In this document: one piece after another, positions 1 through 13,085 of the stretch
How the letters are laid out: each line of letters begins with the position of its first letter
Numbering within the stretch: the stretch's first letter is position 1
NCBI RefSeq assembly: GCF_033568475.1
Contig: NC_133123.1
Location: 1,736,001 to 1,800,000, forward strand
DNA: 64,000 nt
Source of the DNA: Henckelia pumila
Lineage: Eukaryota; Streptophyta; Magnoliopsida; Lamiales; Gesneriaceae
Direction of reading: 5' to 3'
The notes under the pieces: generated by a model
Seen by the model: the letters and a program-made list of their open reading frames with translations, nothing else
Database searches by the model: none
Told to the model about the DNA's origin: nothing
Made by a program: the position numbers and the translations under genes

Positions 1-660
1 TATTACATAATATCAGTATTATTTTGAATGAAAAAATAAAACACAGAATTTATGTAAAAATTTAAAATCATGAATTTATTTAATTAATTAATAATGCAAG
101 AGCAATTACGTGGAATCCGCGGTTTGATGAGAAGGTCAACAAAGCGGCGCTAAAGTCAAATCAAAGTGAAGAAAAAACGAAATCGGACAAAATTAAAGTT
201 GACTGAGATCCATTTTTGTTGACCACAAACAATTAAATATATCCGTTTAAAAAAAAAAACAATTAAATACCCACGTGGTTTACTTCCATCACGTAGAAAA
301 TATGATTTGTTAGGTGTGATTGGACCACTACAATTAAATTAAATTAAAAAATTAAAAACAGCTCACCTTTTTCCAAACTTTAGATTAAGTTCACAAATTT
401 GTAGTGTCATTCATATATACTTTCTTGTTTCTGTTTTTTGTTTTTGTTTTGTTTAAGGGAATTAATATAGAAATTCCTGTAGCCAAATTCGATAACATTA
501 TTGATGCTTTGGTCAAAAATCATTTGCTACAACGCAACACTTTCATACCAAATCCGTAAAGTTTCAACGCAATGTCTCTAATTTCAAAGACCATTTAAGA
601 CCTCCATGCTTTCCCTTGATTTGAACTTTTTCACTATTACTTGTTTTTTCACCTCCATAT
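1..660. other. AT-rich intergenic sequence
   Basis: I see no open frame of interest, no RNA gene and no recognisable transposon end in this stretch. It lies outside the segmental duplication that begins near 950. Confidence 0.6.
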
Positions 661-668
661 ATAATAAA

Positions 669-791
669 GGGAGTTGATATTTACACTCTATTTTTTGTTA
701 TTTGCACTCCATTTGTGAATAAATTTTTACTCCACTTTACACATGAAGTGGAGTGTAAATAACACAAAATGGAGTGTAAATATCAACTCCC
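669..791. mobile_element. Foldback MITE with 8-bp target duplication (hAT-like)
   Basis: A 123-bp element made almost entirely of one imperfect inverted repeat. The left arm opens GGGAGTTGATATTTACACTC and the right arm closes with the reverse complement. The arms contain further inverted copies of a GGAGTGTAAATA unit. It is flanked by a perfect 8-bp direct repeat ATAATAAA at 661-668 and 792-799. An 8-bp duplication is typical of hAT transposons, so a non-autonomous hAT derivative is inferred. There is no coding capacity. Confidence 0.8.
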
Positions 792-3700
792 ATAATAAAA
801 GCTATTACATAATTTGATTTTCAATAAAAAAAAATTAAATATATGTGAAAAAGGGGCTTATAAGTTATATATAATCACGAAAGGAAAATAAGTTATTAGA
901 AAAATTACAAATTTTGTCGTGTTATATTTGCGAATTAAAACTGCTGTGTTAATATTATTAAGTTGGTCAAAGTTCAAAAAATGTTTTAAGGCAGACCATG
1001 CCCAATAAGATAAGACAAATCTAGATAATAAAATATTGAAATAGCCACTAATCTTGTGTGGATGGAGATATTTAAAATCCTCGCAAAATGTTGAATAGCA
1101 AGTAACTTCAGACGACGCACCACCTTGTAAATTATTATATCATAATATAATAATAATATATGTAGGTGAACATTCAAGATATATAATTGATCTTATTATT
1201 CCAAAACCAAGAACATTTAAATTCAAATAATCGGCATCAATTTTCTAATTTTTTTGAATGGATATATACCCACTCCATGTGAGGAGTGCATGCAATTATC
1301 TCATCGCGTAGTCATTAATTGACTATTTTCCAACATATACCTAATCTTTAGTTGATCTATATATTTACCAAATGCATGCATATGTTTGAACGCAGATCCC
1401 ATGAATGTATATATTTTCATTATTATTTTTTTATATTTAATAAATAAAATTGAGGGATGAGTGAGGTCTGAAATTTGTGGAAGTATTATGAATCTTAGAA
1501 TATTATATAGGAATTTTTCGATACAACTAATTACTTTCACACATTGCACCGAAATATTTAGTCGATAAAAAAGATATAAAACCAGAATTACTTTACAATT
1601 GACGAAACTTTTAATGGGAAAGGGAGTTTGCTTAACGTTGAAATTTGGAAGCCAGACTATAATTAAAATAGAAAAAAATAATTGGAGCAGGACTTGGAAC
1701 TTGGAAGCTGTCCTATTATAAATGTCTAAACCAAAATACGAAAATTCCTTAAATTTTTTTGAGAAAACAAGCGATGACACACACACACATATATATATAT
1801 ATATTGGAAAGTGATTAAGGAAGATAATTATAAATTTTTGAAAGCAATCGATTGTGGATAAAATATTCAAAGTAATCCATCTCAAAATGTACATAGAAAA
1901 ACGAATTACATACACATTCAGTTACACACTCGGTTACACGATATTTTTGAAGTTATACACAAATCATACTAAAGAGATATTTTTATTAGTATATGTGGGA
2001 TAAATTTGTTATTGCATTGGAAATGTGTGACCGTGTGTGCAATCATATATGTACAAATAACATAGTTCTTGTACAAATATATCATAAAAAATCCTGTGAT
2101 CTTGTTTCACGAATAAATTTTTATGAAATATATCTTTAATCCGACCCGACCTATGAAAAATATTACTTTTTATGTCTAAATTATTACTACTTTTATAATT
2201 TAGATATTACTCATGGATTTTTTTTAGAAGAAAGGTTGCTGTCATTAGTTTGGTTTTTCAATGGAGATTTGGGAAATCAAGACTTCCTTTTCTTTTTTTC
2301 TTTCTTTTTTTTCTTTTAGAGTAATCAAGATTAGAGACTAATTATAGATAATAAGTAGATGTGACAATCGATTAAAGATGTTGACCTTTATTTTGTGGGG
2401 AATTCTCTGTTCCTTTTGGGCTTTGGTTCGGTACCCGTATTATCCATCTTTCGAGACCAACAAAATCTTGGTCCCGAATTTTTCTGAATTGCAAAGTATT
2501 CTCAAACTATAAAACATTCTATTAATTAAATCAAAACATCTTTGGATACAATATCACAAAACCAAGAAAGGATATCTCGATTTTTCCATTCTAAATTCAA
2601 ATATAGTTGACGAACTTTACAGGCTAAAAGATGGGCCGCTCCATTCGCTACTGGATTCATATGTGATGCAAAGAAATGAAGTTGTCAGACTCCACGAGTG
2701 TTTGAATCTCCATTGCAATCACACCATTTTGCCCAATTTCCTCTTTTGGGTCCATTACAGCTTTAATTCCAATCCCCGAATAAATAGTACCATTTCCTGA
2801 TTATAGGAAATTGTGATGGGCTTAAGTCCACTTTAAATTTGGGCTTCATTTACTATCAGAATACATAGGCAGAGGTAAATTCGGCCCACTACTTTATAAA
2901 TTTTATTTTGATCGTTATTTTCATATGAATTATGTGGTGGCAGTGGTGCCACTACTAATAAGCGCATCTTCAATGGTGAGATGAAGTTAGTGTGAAGAAA
3001 TTGATAAATTTATTGTTTTGTTCTGCGAAGGTGTGATGATGTTGTACATAGGATGTTGAAGTATTAATTTTTTATTTTATTAAATATATATTTTTATTTA
3101 AACACAAAATAAATTTGCACAATTAAAATAAATTAAAATTACACATAATTAAAATTTAAATATTACAAAAAATTAAGAAATACACCAAATTAAGAAATTT
3201 AAAAAATTACAAATAATTAATGAAAATTACCAACAACAAAATAAGATACTACCCAAAGGTCAGATTAAATATTATCAATTTTTTTTAATTATTTTTAATA
3301 ATTTAAAAGGTCAGATTAATCTGGGCTGTTGGATCTCCAACGACCATATTAATCTGACCATTGGATCAATGGCCATTTAAAAAATGAAAAAAAATAAAAA
3401 TAAATAAAGCTGGGATCACCGTGCTGATGGTTCCCGCGCGGGCCCAGCCTGTATATCATCGCACCAGGAGTTTTTCCTCGTACGATATCCTTGCCCCTTC
3501 AAGTCAATTGGGGTGAGGAAGCTCACTTCCTCATTGGGCTTCTTCGCCCCCTTGTATATACTCTAAGGTACCATTTGATATATGAGATGAAAGTGGAATG
3601 AGACACAAATTTTTACTTATCCCATGTTTTTCTCATTTTTTTTTGTTAATCCAATGATATCTCATGGTTCGGTATGACATTAGGTGTAGGCTTGATGACA

Positions 3701-4143
3701 AATACCTCTAAACTCATGGTATTAGTGGAGAATGATTGTCATATAAGTGAAATTGTGTGAAATTGACAATGATAATTAAGAGAATAAACACAATAATCCT
3801 ACAAAATCAAAACATACAAAACAACATATCTATGTCTTGCTTATCCACACATCATCGTGTTTTTATTCATCTATCGTACATCTCATCCATGATAGCAAAC
3901 GATATCTAAGGAGATCCAACGGTAATTAGGATGCACATGAAGTTTTATTCCAAGTACATCATTGTGTGTACGATTAGTTTCATGGTCAAGGGCCATCCAA
4001 AAATAAATTTATTAACCGTTCGAACTGAATTTTAACCACATCAAATCGGTCCTGCCTAATCGTTTGCCCTAGTATTTGACCTGTGCGATTATAAACATTA
4101 CATTGAAATGATGTTTTTCAATATGTTAGTTTTTATACATTAC

Positions 4144-4146
<3 letters not shown>

Positions 4147-4178
<32 letters not shown>
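4147..4178. repeat. (TA)n microsatellite
   Basis: Uninterrupted TA dinucleotide run of about 32 bp. It is absent from the matching part of copy 2, near 35400. Confidence 0.95.
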
Positions 4179-4181
<3 letters not shown>

Positions 4182-4911
4182 GTTATTAACTTAATTTTCT
4201 TACACTAATATTTTCTATTAATTTGCAGCTAAATAAAGATATATTATATATTTGTTAGGGTGTTTATTTATTTAATTTTAAGTGTTTATTTAATTGTATA
4301 ACCATGTATAATTGTTTTTTTATAATCAGTTAGAATGGGGTTATTTTGTATATGTGTACAATTAGCGTTAAGTAAATTTGATATAAAAAAAATTTATTTG
4401 CACGGTGTTTTGTGAAATGGATTTGGAGTTCCAAATACTCTTTCAGTGTTTGGTAAAATTAAAATTTCAAAATGAGATTGATATTTGATGAGATTTTGTT
4501 TAACTAAATGAAATCCTTAGAAAATTGGTCGGATTTAATGGGATTTGAGTTTAAAAACCAATAAAATAATTAAATATATAAACCTATCTCATAAATTTCA
4601 AGTATTCTTTAAAAAATTTTACAAACTATTTCAAAATCTATATTATCAATTTCCATGTTATTTTTAAAATTTATGTAAAACACCAAAATAAAATTTCAAT
4701 TCCATGGATTTGAAATTCAAAATCAAAAAAATACCTAAACTTAAATTTGAATACTTTTAATAAGATCAAAATACAAATATGCAAACTTATCAATTCATAA
4801 CAAAAAATATTATTATTGTTTTTTTAAGACGGTGAAAGTCACAACTGCTATTTATTATGTAAAAATTAGGACTAACCCAGCGTGCTACATAATAATAATA
4901 ATTATAAAATG

Positions 4912-5180
4912 GCTCACAGGGGCATAGGCGAGTTGGTAAGGCCTGAGGTGACGTGGAAAGAAATTCCCCAGCGTTGCGGGTTCGATCCTCGTGTGGAGCA
5001 TATTTCTCATTGAAATATTTGGGGGTATGCTCTCGGGGTTGGACCATGTAGTTCCCTTCCTCAGGTCCCTGCCTACTCGTGCACATCCCTCGATTTAACC
5101 CCCGCATGAGTCAATGTGCCTCTGACTCATGTGGGATGAGGTCCCCTTCGGGGTCAACTCTTTTTTTAGAAAAAAAAAAA
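4912..5180 (+). mobile_element. tRNA-derived SINE with target-site duplication
   Basis: The element has internal RNA polymerase III signals: an A-box-like TAGGCGAGTTGG at 4925-4936 and a B-box GGTTCGATCC at 4979-4988. It ends in an A-rich tail at about 5168-5180. Direct repeats ATTATAAAATG flank it at 4901-4911 and 5181-5191. The equivalent place in the duplicate (about 36838-36848) has a single copy of the target and no insertion, so both filled and empty sites are present in this window. It is a retroposed tRNA-like SINE rather than a tRNA gene: no cloverleaf continues after the B-box. Confidence 0.88.
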
Positions 5181-6292
5181 ATTATAAAATGATCCCTTAT
5201 TCTATGATAATAATAGCAATAAAATCCTGTCAAAAAAAAAAATAGCAATAAAATAATAATTTATTAAAAGTCAATATATATATATATATGTGTGATGTGG
5301 TTGCAATTTGCAAAGGCCGAGATACAAATGTGTGTGGGGGTGGTGGAAGGTCGGCGCCGACCCCACATTCTCGCCGGATCTCTCTCCTTATAATCTAAAT
5401 CTCATTAAAAATATTAACATTCAGCTGCGAATGCTAAATGCATTTAACTGAACAAACTGAAAGTAGACTTTGACATTTATAATATTTGGTTAATTGTTCA
5501 TTTAGTCTTATCTTGTGCTATATATTTGTTTTATATATACTTTTTACTAGCTTGGGTGATTAAATATATAAATAAATCAATGAGATTCAAACTCAATTTT
5601 TGTTAACATGTTCATTATGTTCTAAGGTATGGGATCGTACGTACATGAAGTAACACTCTTCATATACATTTTTTAACACAATGTATTCAACTGATCATAT
5701 GGTAATTTATACAAGGATCACACGACTTTTGTAACTATACAAAATCAATATCATTTTTTGAATTACACACACATATATACAATTGATGCGGTTTCAGATT
5801 ATATTTTAAACAGAGATTGATATGTTTGTGATACTATCTTATTTTGACTTTCATCAATATTGCAGAATTCATGCACCAAAGTTATTTAATATGTATTAGG
5901 TTAAGACTATGATAATAATTATTGTATATTGTGCAATAAACTAGCTAGTTTAAAGATTTATTCCCATGTATATTTCGTATTGTTTAATCGAAAAGATAAT
6001 TGATGTATGGAATCTCCAAAGATGTTTACTGTGCTCAGTGGTCAACTAGCTAGTTTGATTTAGTAGTACTAAATTTATATCCAAACAACAAAATCATGGG
6101 TATAAATATTATATTTGATGAGCCCAAAATTTTTATTTATTGGCAATAATTTCCAAATTATACCACGATATTATTTCGAATTTGGACTTTATAAATTAAA
6201 TTTGAAAACGCGAATGATTAACAATGTTTAAATTCATGATTAATTCTTGGTGGGGTCGGTATATATAATGTCTTGGTGAAAGTTAGTTAAAG

Positions 6293-6310
6293 TTGACCAA
6301 ACACGTGGAA
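6293..6310 (+). promoter_or_regulatory. Adjacent W-box and G-box/ABRE-like motifs
   Basis: TTGACC (6293-6298) is followed by a CACGTG core within ACACGTGGAA (6301-6310), about 0.9 kb upstream of the RING gene. The same pair is kept in copy 2 near 37908-37925. W-boxes bind WRKY factors and CACGTG/ACGTGG binds bZIP or bHLH factors; use as a regulatory site here is inferred from motif and conservation only. Confidence 0.4.
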
Positions 6311-7106
6311 TACTGAAAGACATACAAGATTTGCGGAGCCGCGCAATCTCTAAAAATAATTATTTAATTAACATTAACTGGTGACTATGAAACCTGTGGG
6401 ACAAAACCACTCCACTTTACTAGCTACCATATTTCATATTTTTCCATGTGTTCAAATTTTGTCATGCGTTAGAGTATCTTCTTCTTTTCCCCGTAAATGT
6501 TTAGTTATACTATGTTATAATTATAAAATCTAAAAGTAGTTGCTAAATATTTTCCATAAAACTCGACTTTTAACTCTGAAGATAAAAACACCAAAAATAT
6601 CCGAAATAAACCTACTCGAAAATCAGATTCGAATTGATTGTAAAGAATTTTACAAAAAATAAACGTTAATTTATTTAAATGTATAGTACTTATGTGATGT
6701 TAAAAACATCTGCTGTTGTCACATCGACATTTTATGAATAATGACCAATTATATTTAGTGATTAATTTTTAGTTTTTTAGTTGAATAATGATTTTTTTTT
6801 ACCACTCATTTAATGACTAATGTACACGTAAGAGAGTTAAATATAATAAACTATATATTCATCAAAAGATGCTAAACTAACACATTCAAATGCTTCATTT
6901 GTCATTAATTAGTAAATTAATTTTCTTTGACAAATTTAATCAGTATATATTTCGTTCTTGACTTTATTTAATTATATTATAGATATTAATTGTTTGATAT
7001 TACAGGTCCTCACACCCTCCAAAAGTCAAAATCCCGACTCTATTCATAAAAATATTAAATTATAATAAAAAAATCCGATAAATTGCAGTTGACTTCTACT
7101 TCATAG

Positions 7107-7114
7107 TATATAAA
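7107..7114 (+). promoter_or_regulatory. TATA box of the RING-H2 gene
   Basis: TATATAAA lies 101 bp upstream of the RING ATG. A TTGAC W-box core sits just before it at 7089-7093. The same TATA block is kept in copy 2 near 38820. Confidence 0.6.
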
Positions 7115-7214
7115 CGGATGATCAGTTGCTTTCCTTCCTCTACCATCATTCTTCTATATATATACACAGCAACATAAAAAGAAAAGAAGCTCCAAAACAA
7201 TTTTTTCGAAAAAA

Positions 7215-7694
7215 ATGATTTGCTTGTTCGCACAATCCAATATGTGCAATTTCACATTGATCTTATTCACTTGCATATGGATCCCAATCCTCAGCGCAAC
7301 GCAGTCCATTCTAAGACATTTCAGCTTCGTTTTAAACCCCCACGATCATCCCCACAACACCCGTTTTCAAGAATCCCCGTTAATGTGGGAGCTTGATCTT
7401 CCGGTATCGCGGTTTCGAGATTCGGGATTTTGCAGAGGAGAAGCAGTCGCTGATGATCAGAATAATGAACAAATGTGCTCGATCTGCTTGATGGAATTTG
7501 AAAAGGAGGATTTGGTGAACGAGTTGCCAAGATGCGTGCATGTGTTTCACGTGGATTGCATGGAGAAATGGCTGGATAGATGCCAATTCACCTGCCCTCT
7601 GTGCAGGTCTCTGGTGCTGCAGTCTCCTTCGTCGCCATGCAAAATGTGGGATGATTCTGCCGTTTGTGTTTTGCCCAGTGATCTAATTGATTGA
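7215..7694 (+). CDS. RING-H2 finger protein, probable membrane-anchored E3 ubiquitin ligase
   Basis: A 159-residue single-exon protein. Residues 88-130 form a C3H2C3 RING-H2 finger: C88, C91, C107, H109, H112, C115, C127 and C130, with the usual Trp (W119) and Pro (P128) of the E2-binding face. RING-H2 proteins pass ubiquitin from an E2 to substrates. Residues 11-28 are hydrophobic (LILFTCIWIPIL) and look like a signal anchor, followed by a polar linker. Size and order resemble the short ATL, RHA and XERICO-type plant E3s; I cannot assign a subfamily. The first ATG after a TATA box and A-rich leader was chosen. The paralogue in copy 2 (38924) has lost the whole RING domain. Confidence 0.88.
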   Translation: MICLFAQSNMCNFTLILFTCIWIPILSATQSILRHFSFVLNPHDHPHNTRFQESPLMWELDLPVSRFRDSGFCRGEAVADDQNNEQMCSICLMEFEKEDLVNELPRCVHVFHVDCMEKWLDRCQFTCPLCRSLVLQSPSSPCKMWDDSAVCVLPSDLID

Positions 7695-7740
7695 TAGCGT
7701 TTATAGTACTGTAATACTAGCTAGGCTTGTTTTAGGCTTA

Positions 7741-7760
7741 TATATATATATATATATATA
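7741..7760. repeat. (TA)n microsatellite in the RING 3' region
   Basis: A short TA run lies just after the RING stop codon. It falls within the segment deleted from copy 2. Confidence 0.85.
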
Positions 7761-8313
7761 TGTGCAGATTATCATATTTATGTAGTCCTCATGTATATAT
7801 AGGAAGGGGAACATTATATTTTCTTTTTGTCGATCGCCTTAAAAAACACAATGGAATTTTTTCTTATAAATTGCAGCTTATTTTAGTCAAAGTACTTCAA
7901 CAATATTTTTATAATTTTAGAGCAATTAAGATATATATAGTTCATATATATATAGTTATGATTTAAGTTTATGTATCTGTTTATGGCAGCTTTGACTTGT
8001 GCTGTTATATATATATTCAACTTCTTTTAGGCAGATATATATAATTATATCGGCGCTGACCGAGGATGCTCTTACGGCCAGCAAAAACCGAACAGAAGCA
8101 ATCTCGTTCTCTCTCTTTTATATACTTTCCTGCTTTAATCCAAATTTAATTTTTATAGAAATGTGATTCATATTAATTTCCTCGGAAATATATAAATGAT
8201 TGTGGGCTAAACATGCACTGATTATTAGATTTAGCCTCAGTTAAATTGAGCTAAATCCATTTACGATATCCCAAGTACGTAGGCAAAAGTAACGACGACT
8301 CTGAAGATATATA

Positions 8314-9597
8314 CAGGATTAATTAATGTAAACAGCGAAAACGAGTTAAAAATTTGCGTTTGGGCTTACAGAAATTTCGGCATGACCTATTCGTAAATAA
8401 GACATCCCAAAAACCTGTACAACACAACCAGCAATATATATAATCCACGTAAGCACATAAAACACGTTATCACTCATTACAAAATACTTAATATCATTAC
8501 ATGCCATTATAGGCGTCGTAATATAAACAGCTCATACGTACCTCAACCAACACTTAAGTACCACAGAAATAGCTCAAGTATTATTTGAATACTCCAATCC
8601 TGTGAAAAACCATTTATTTCATATTAATTCCTATTCCCTTGTACAAATCTGAGAATTATCGGAACTAAGTCTAAAAATAAAACTAACATTTCTAAAAATT
8701 CATATCTTATATCAAAACATCCTATCAATAACCAAATATCGAATTTACGACTCTAAAAGTCGAAATACCAAAAGTATAATAATCTGAATTTTTCCAGAAA
8801 ATTCCCAAAAATTCTGAAATTTATATATATCAATTCTAGCACATCTAGATATCCAAACAGTGATTTAAATAGCTATAAACTTCAAAAATCCCAATTCAAA
8901 TAATCTGGAAATTCGAAATAATGCCCCAATAATTTCTGAAAAATAGCCAATACCTCCAATCGAGTCCGGTATAATACCTACAACCAATAATAAATCAAAT
9001 ATCAATTATCGGACATCAATTGAATCAAAATTCCCAAAATTGAAGCCCTAATCACGAAATCTACCTCAAAGCTAAGAAATAAAGCTCCAAATAATCAGAA
9101 CGACCTTCACCTACACGCAGGCGACGCACGGCGGCGGCGAACGGCGGAAAAGGCGGCGGCTGGTCGGAATCGAGTTCTCGATATGGCGACGAAAACTTAC
9201 AAAATGGGTATCAAAAGAAAGCTTACGTCGCGAGGAGTCCGGAACTATATTTATTTTCGAAAATAGATTACCGACGGCAAAGATACGGAGATTTGAAGCG
9301 ATAGGAAAATTTTGAAAAATTCAAAATACAGGGAACGGGGATGACAGAAACTTTGAGGAGAGAGAAACGATAATATATAATATATTGTATGTATATCCAT
9401 GGTATGAGATATACATTGATTTAATGTGTGTCTTATTTCATTCATTCAGGGTTAAAACTTGACCCGGTTTGAGTTATTTCAACTCCTGTGTGATTTATAA
9501 ATCAAATATGCAATTTAATATCGTCTATAAACCGATATTTATAAATACATATTTTTAACACACAAATTAATTAATAGAGTAAAATCGGGTCCTTACA
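8314..9597 (-). repeat. 3' LTR of the gypsy chromovirus (terminally truncated)
   Basis: Matches 14752-16035 without a net length difference. On the minus strand it begins TGTAAGGACCC at 9597, right after a polypurine tract. Its far end stops at CAGGATTAATTAATG (8314) and lacks the roughly 40 bases that, in the other LTR, lead to GGGCCC and the primer-binding site. Left of it is the end of segmental copy 1, not a target duplication. Confidence 0.88.
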
Positions 9598-9674
9598 TTT
9601 CTCCCCCTCTAAAAAGAAGATTTCGTCCTCGAAATTAAACACACATCAAACTTATATACAAAGTGGTTAAACAT

Positions 9675-12600
9675 CTACCACTGATAATACATAGGAAAAT
9701 TAGAGTACATGGAATAAGTCATCATATTTTCAAACAAGTGAGGCCATTTCTGACGCATTCTGGATTCCAATTCCCATGTAGATTCTTCTCTCCCATGCCT
9801 ACTCCATTTCACCATCACCAAAGGAATTGTCTTGTTCCTCAGTTGCTTTTCTTTACGATCAAGAATCTGCACTGGATATTCAACATAGCTAAGGGAACTA
9901 TCCAACTCCACATCATCAGCTCTCAAGATATGAGAAGGATCTGGTTCATACTTTCGCAGCATAGATACGTGAAATACATCATGTATCGCAGATAAACTCT
10001 GCGGCAAGTTCAATCGATAAGCCAAAATACCAATCTTCTCAACAATCTCGTACGGACCGATATAACGAGGAGCTAATTTCCCTTTACGCCCAAATCTCAT
10101 AGTACCACGAAATGGTGATACTTTCAAGAAAACAAAATCGCCAACCTGAAATTCTAAAGGTCTACGTCTGTTATTAGCATAGCTGGCTTGACGATCCTGG
10201 GCTGCTTTCATTCTTTTCCTGATCAGGTCAACTTTTTCTTTCATCTCTTGAATAAACTCTGGTCCTGACAACTGTCGTTCTCCTACTTCTTCCCAACATA
10301 TAGAAGATCTACATTTTCTACCATACAAGGCTTCAAATGGTGACATCCCGATAGATACTTGATAACTATTATTGTAAGAGAATTCCACCAAAGCTAAAGA
10401 TTCTTGCCAACCACCACTAAAATCCATCACAACAGCTCGTAATAAATCTTCGAGCGTCTGAATAGTCCTTTCAGATTGACCATCTGTCTGTGGATGATAG
10501 GCAGTACTCATGGCCAATTTAGAACCCAAAGCTGATTGCAAACTAGACCAAAACTTAGAAGTAAATCTAGGATCACGATCTGATACTATAGTAATTGGCA
10601 CACCATGCAATCGCACTATCTGATCAATGTACATTTTCGCCATTTTCGTATATGTCCAAGTACGATCATATGGAATAAAATGGGCAGATTTAGACAATCT
10701 ATCCACAATAACCCAAATGGCATCACAACCACGATTAGATCGAGGTAGGTGTGTCACGAAATCCATAGTAATGTGTTCCCAATTCCACTGTGGTACTTCA
10801 AGACTAAGTAACATACCACCTGGTCTCATTCTTTCAGCCTTAACTTGTTGACACGTCAAACACTTAGCTACAAAATCAGAAATATCATTCTTCATACCTT
10901 CCCACCAGTAATGGGCTTTCAAGATATGATACATCTTTCTAATTCCAGGATGTACACTATGTCGACTACAATGAGCTTCTCGTAGTATATCGTCTTTCAA
11001 ATCTATCAAATTCGAAACCACAAGTCTACCATTATAACGCAAACATCCATCAGAAGCAACAAGAAATTTCCCTGACTGACCAGCTGGCGTTAATTCTTTC
11101 AAATGATGAATATATGGATCAGTCTTTTGTGCTGCTTTGATTTTTGAAATTATTCGTGGTTCAACTTGTATAGATGAAACTATGAAATGATTACCTTTAG
11201 CTCGATAAGTCCATCCTGAAGTTCTCAAATGCTCATGAACTTTAGAAATAGTTAACGATGCCAACATCTTAGTATGAACTTTTCTGCTCAAAGTATCTGC
11301 AACTTGATTCACGTTTCCTGGCTGGTATTGAATATCACAGTCAAAATCCTTAAGCAGTTCCAACCATAGACGTTGTCTCATATTCAAATCAGACTGTGTG
11401 AATAAATATTTCAGACTCTTATGATCGGAATAAATCACAAACTGCTCACCGTATAGATAATGACGCCATATTTTCAATGCATGTACAATGGCAGCCAATT
11501 CTAAATCATGAACTGGATAACGAGTCTCATGTGGTTTCAATTGACGAGATGCATACGCAATCACGCGTCCATTTTGCATCAAAACACAACCCAGTCCATT
11601 CAAAGAAGCATCTGTACAGACAACAAATCCACCTGAGCCTGAAGGTAATGCTAGTACTGGAGCCGTAGTCAATTTCTCTTTCAAAATCTGAAAACTAGCT
11701 TCACATTCCTCAGTCCACACAAAACGTCGATCTTTTTGCGTCAATATAGTCATAGGCCTAGCTATTTCGGAAAATCCCTTGATGAAACGCCTATAATATC
11801 CGGCCAAACCCAAAAAGTTACGAATCTCAAATACATTGGTTGGTCGAGACCAATTAAGAACAGCTTCAATTTTACTAGGATCGACAGATACCCCTTGTGC
11901 TGATATCACATGTCCTAGAAATAATACTCTGTCCAGCCAAAATTCACACTTCGAAAACTTAGCATATAATTGTGATGTTCTGAGTGTCTGAAGAACTAAT
12001 GTTAAATGTTCTTTATGCTCCTTCCTTGACTTAGAATAAATCAAAATGTCATCAATGAAAACGATAACAAATCGATCTATAAACTCCCGAAACACACGAT
12101 TCATTAAATCCATAAAAACCGTTGGAGCATTAGTCAACCCGAAAGGCACAACTAAGAATTCATAATGTCCGTAACGCGTTCGAAATGCTGTCTTGGAAAC
12201 ATCTTCCTCTCGAACTCAAAGTTGATGATATCCGGAACGAAGATCAATTTTAGAATATACAGATGTACCCTGCAACTGATCAAACAAGTCATCAATTCGT
12301 GGCAAAGGATACTTATTCTTCACAGTAGCCTGATTCAATTGCCGATAATCGATGCACATTCTCATCGTTCCGTCTTTCTTCTTCACAAACAAGAATGGAG
12401 CACCCCAAGGTGATACACTTGGTCTAATATAACCTTTTTCCAGCAAATCTTGCAATTGCGTCTTGAGTTCTTTCAATTCTGCTGGAGCTAATCGATATGG
12501 AGCTCGGAAAATAGGACTTGTCCCTGGCATTAATTCAATGCTAAGATCTATTTCCCTTTGAGGCGGAAAACCCGGAATCTCATCAGGAAATACATCAGGA

Positions 12601-13085
12601 AAATCCTTAACGACAGGAATATCTAAAACTTTCAATTTCTTTTCCTTCGTCGCATCAAGAGCATAAATCATAAATCCTTCATTTCCTATCGACAATAATC
12701 TAAACATTTCCATTTCCGATACTAATGGAATGCGAGATTGTGAATCACTACCATAAAAATTCCACTTATTGCCATAATACGGTCTAAATCTCACAATGCC
12801 ATGGAAACAATCAACCGTAGCTCTATAATTCATCAGTGTATCCATACCCAAGATACAGTCAAAATCAGACATAGCTAGTTTGATTAGATTGGTTATCATT
12901 ATCTTATCCTCAAATCTAATCACATAATTCAAAACTATCTCATTAGACATCAAGAAAACACCAGCAGGAGTAGCAACAGACACAATATCCAATAACGGAG
13001 TAAAAGCAATCTCATGCTCATCAGCAAATGTAACAGATAAAAATGAATGAGATGCTCCTGTGTCAATCAAGATACGTGCAGGATA
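9675..13085 (-). pseudogene. Gypsy pol: protease, reverse transcriptase, RNase H, integrase, chromodomain
   Basis: Reading leftward: aspartic protease ([10 protein letters not shown] near 13070), reverse transcriptase with [10 protein letters not shown] near 12060, RNase H, integrase with its HHCC zinc finger (about 10950-10830) and DDE core, then a chromodomain ending in [13 protein letters not shown] near 9760. The frame is open except for one in-frame TGA at 12216-12218, early in the RT domain. A C-to-T change at a CpG (CGA to TGA) would explain it, as is common in methylated plant repeats. Pol is in the same frame as gag and separated from it by a TAG at 13086-13088. The product would make cDNA and integrate it; this copy is probably inactive. 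Confidence 0.88.

Larger units (their letters stand above)
950..8308 (+). repeat. Segmental duplication, copy 1
   Basis: This block is collinear with 31617-39516 in the same orientation, with high identity broken by indels. Anchors visible by eye include the start (ATTATTAAGTTGGTC at about 953 and 31619), the W-box/G-box stretch (6293-6310 and 37908-37925) and the RING leader (7150-7336 and 38870-39050). Copy 1 keeps the full RING gene and has a SINE at 4912-5180 that copy 2 lacks. Its right end is the tract ending GAAGATATATA, which abuts a gypsy LTR. Apart from the RING gene and the SINE, I see no gene in it. Confidence 0.9.

Noticed and set aside
1301..1915. 204-codon minus-strand open frame in copy 1
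   Set aside because: It has no recognisable domain, AT-rich composition, and its counterpart in copy 2 keeps only about 65 codons. It is a chance frame.
4920..4995. Possible tRNA gene
   Set aside because: A- and B-boxes are present, but there is no complete cloverleaf and the unit is flanked by target duplications with an A-tail: a SINE.
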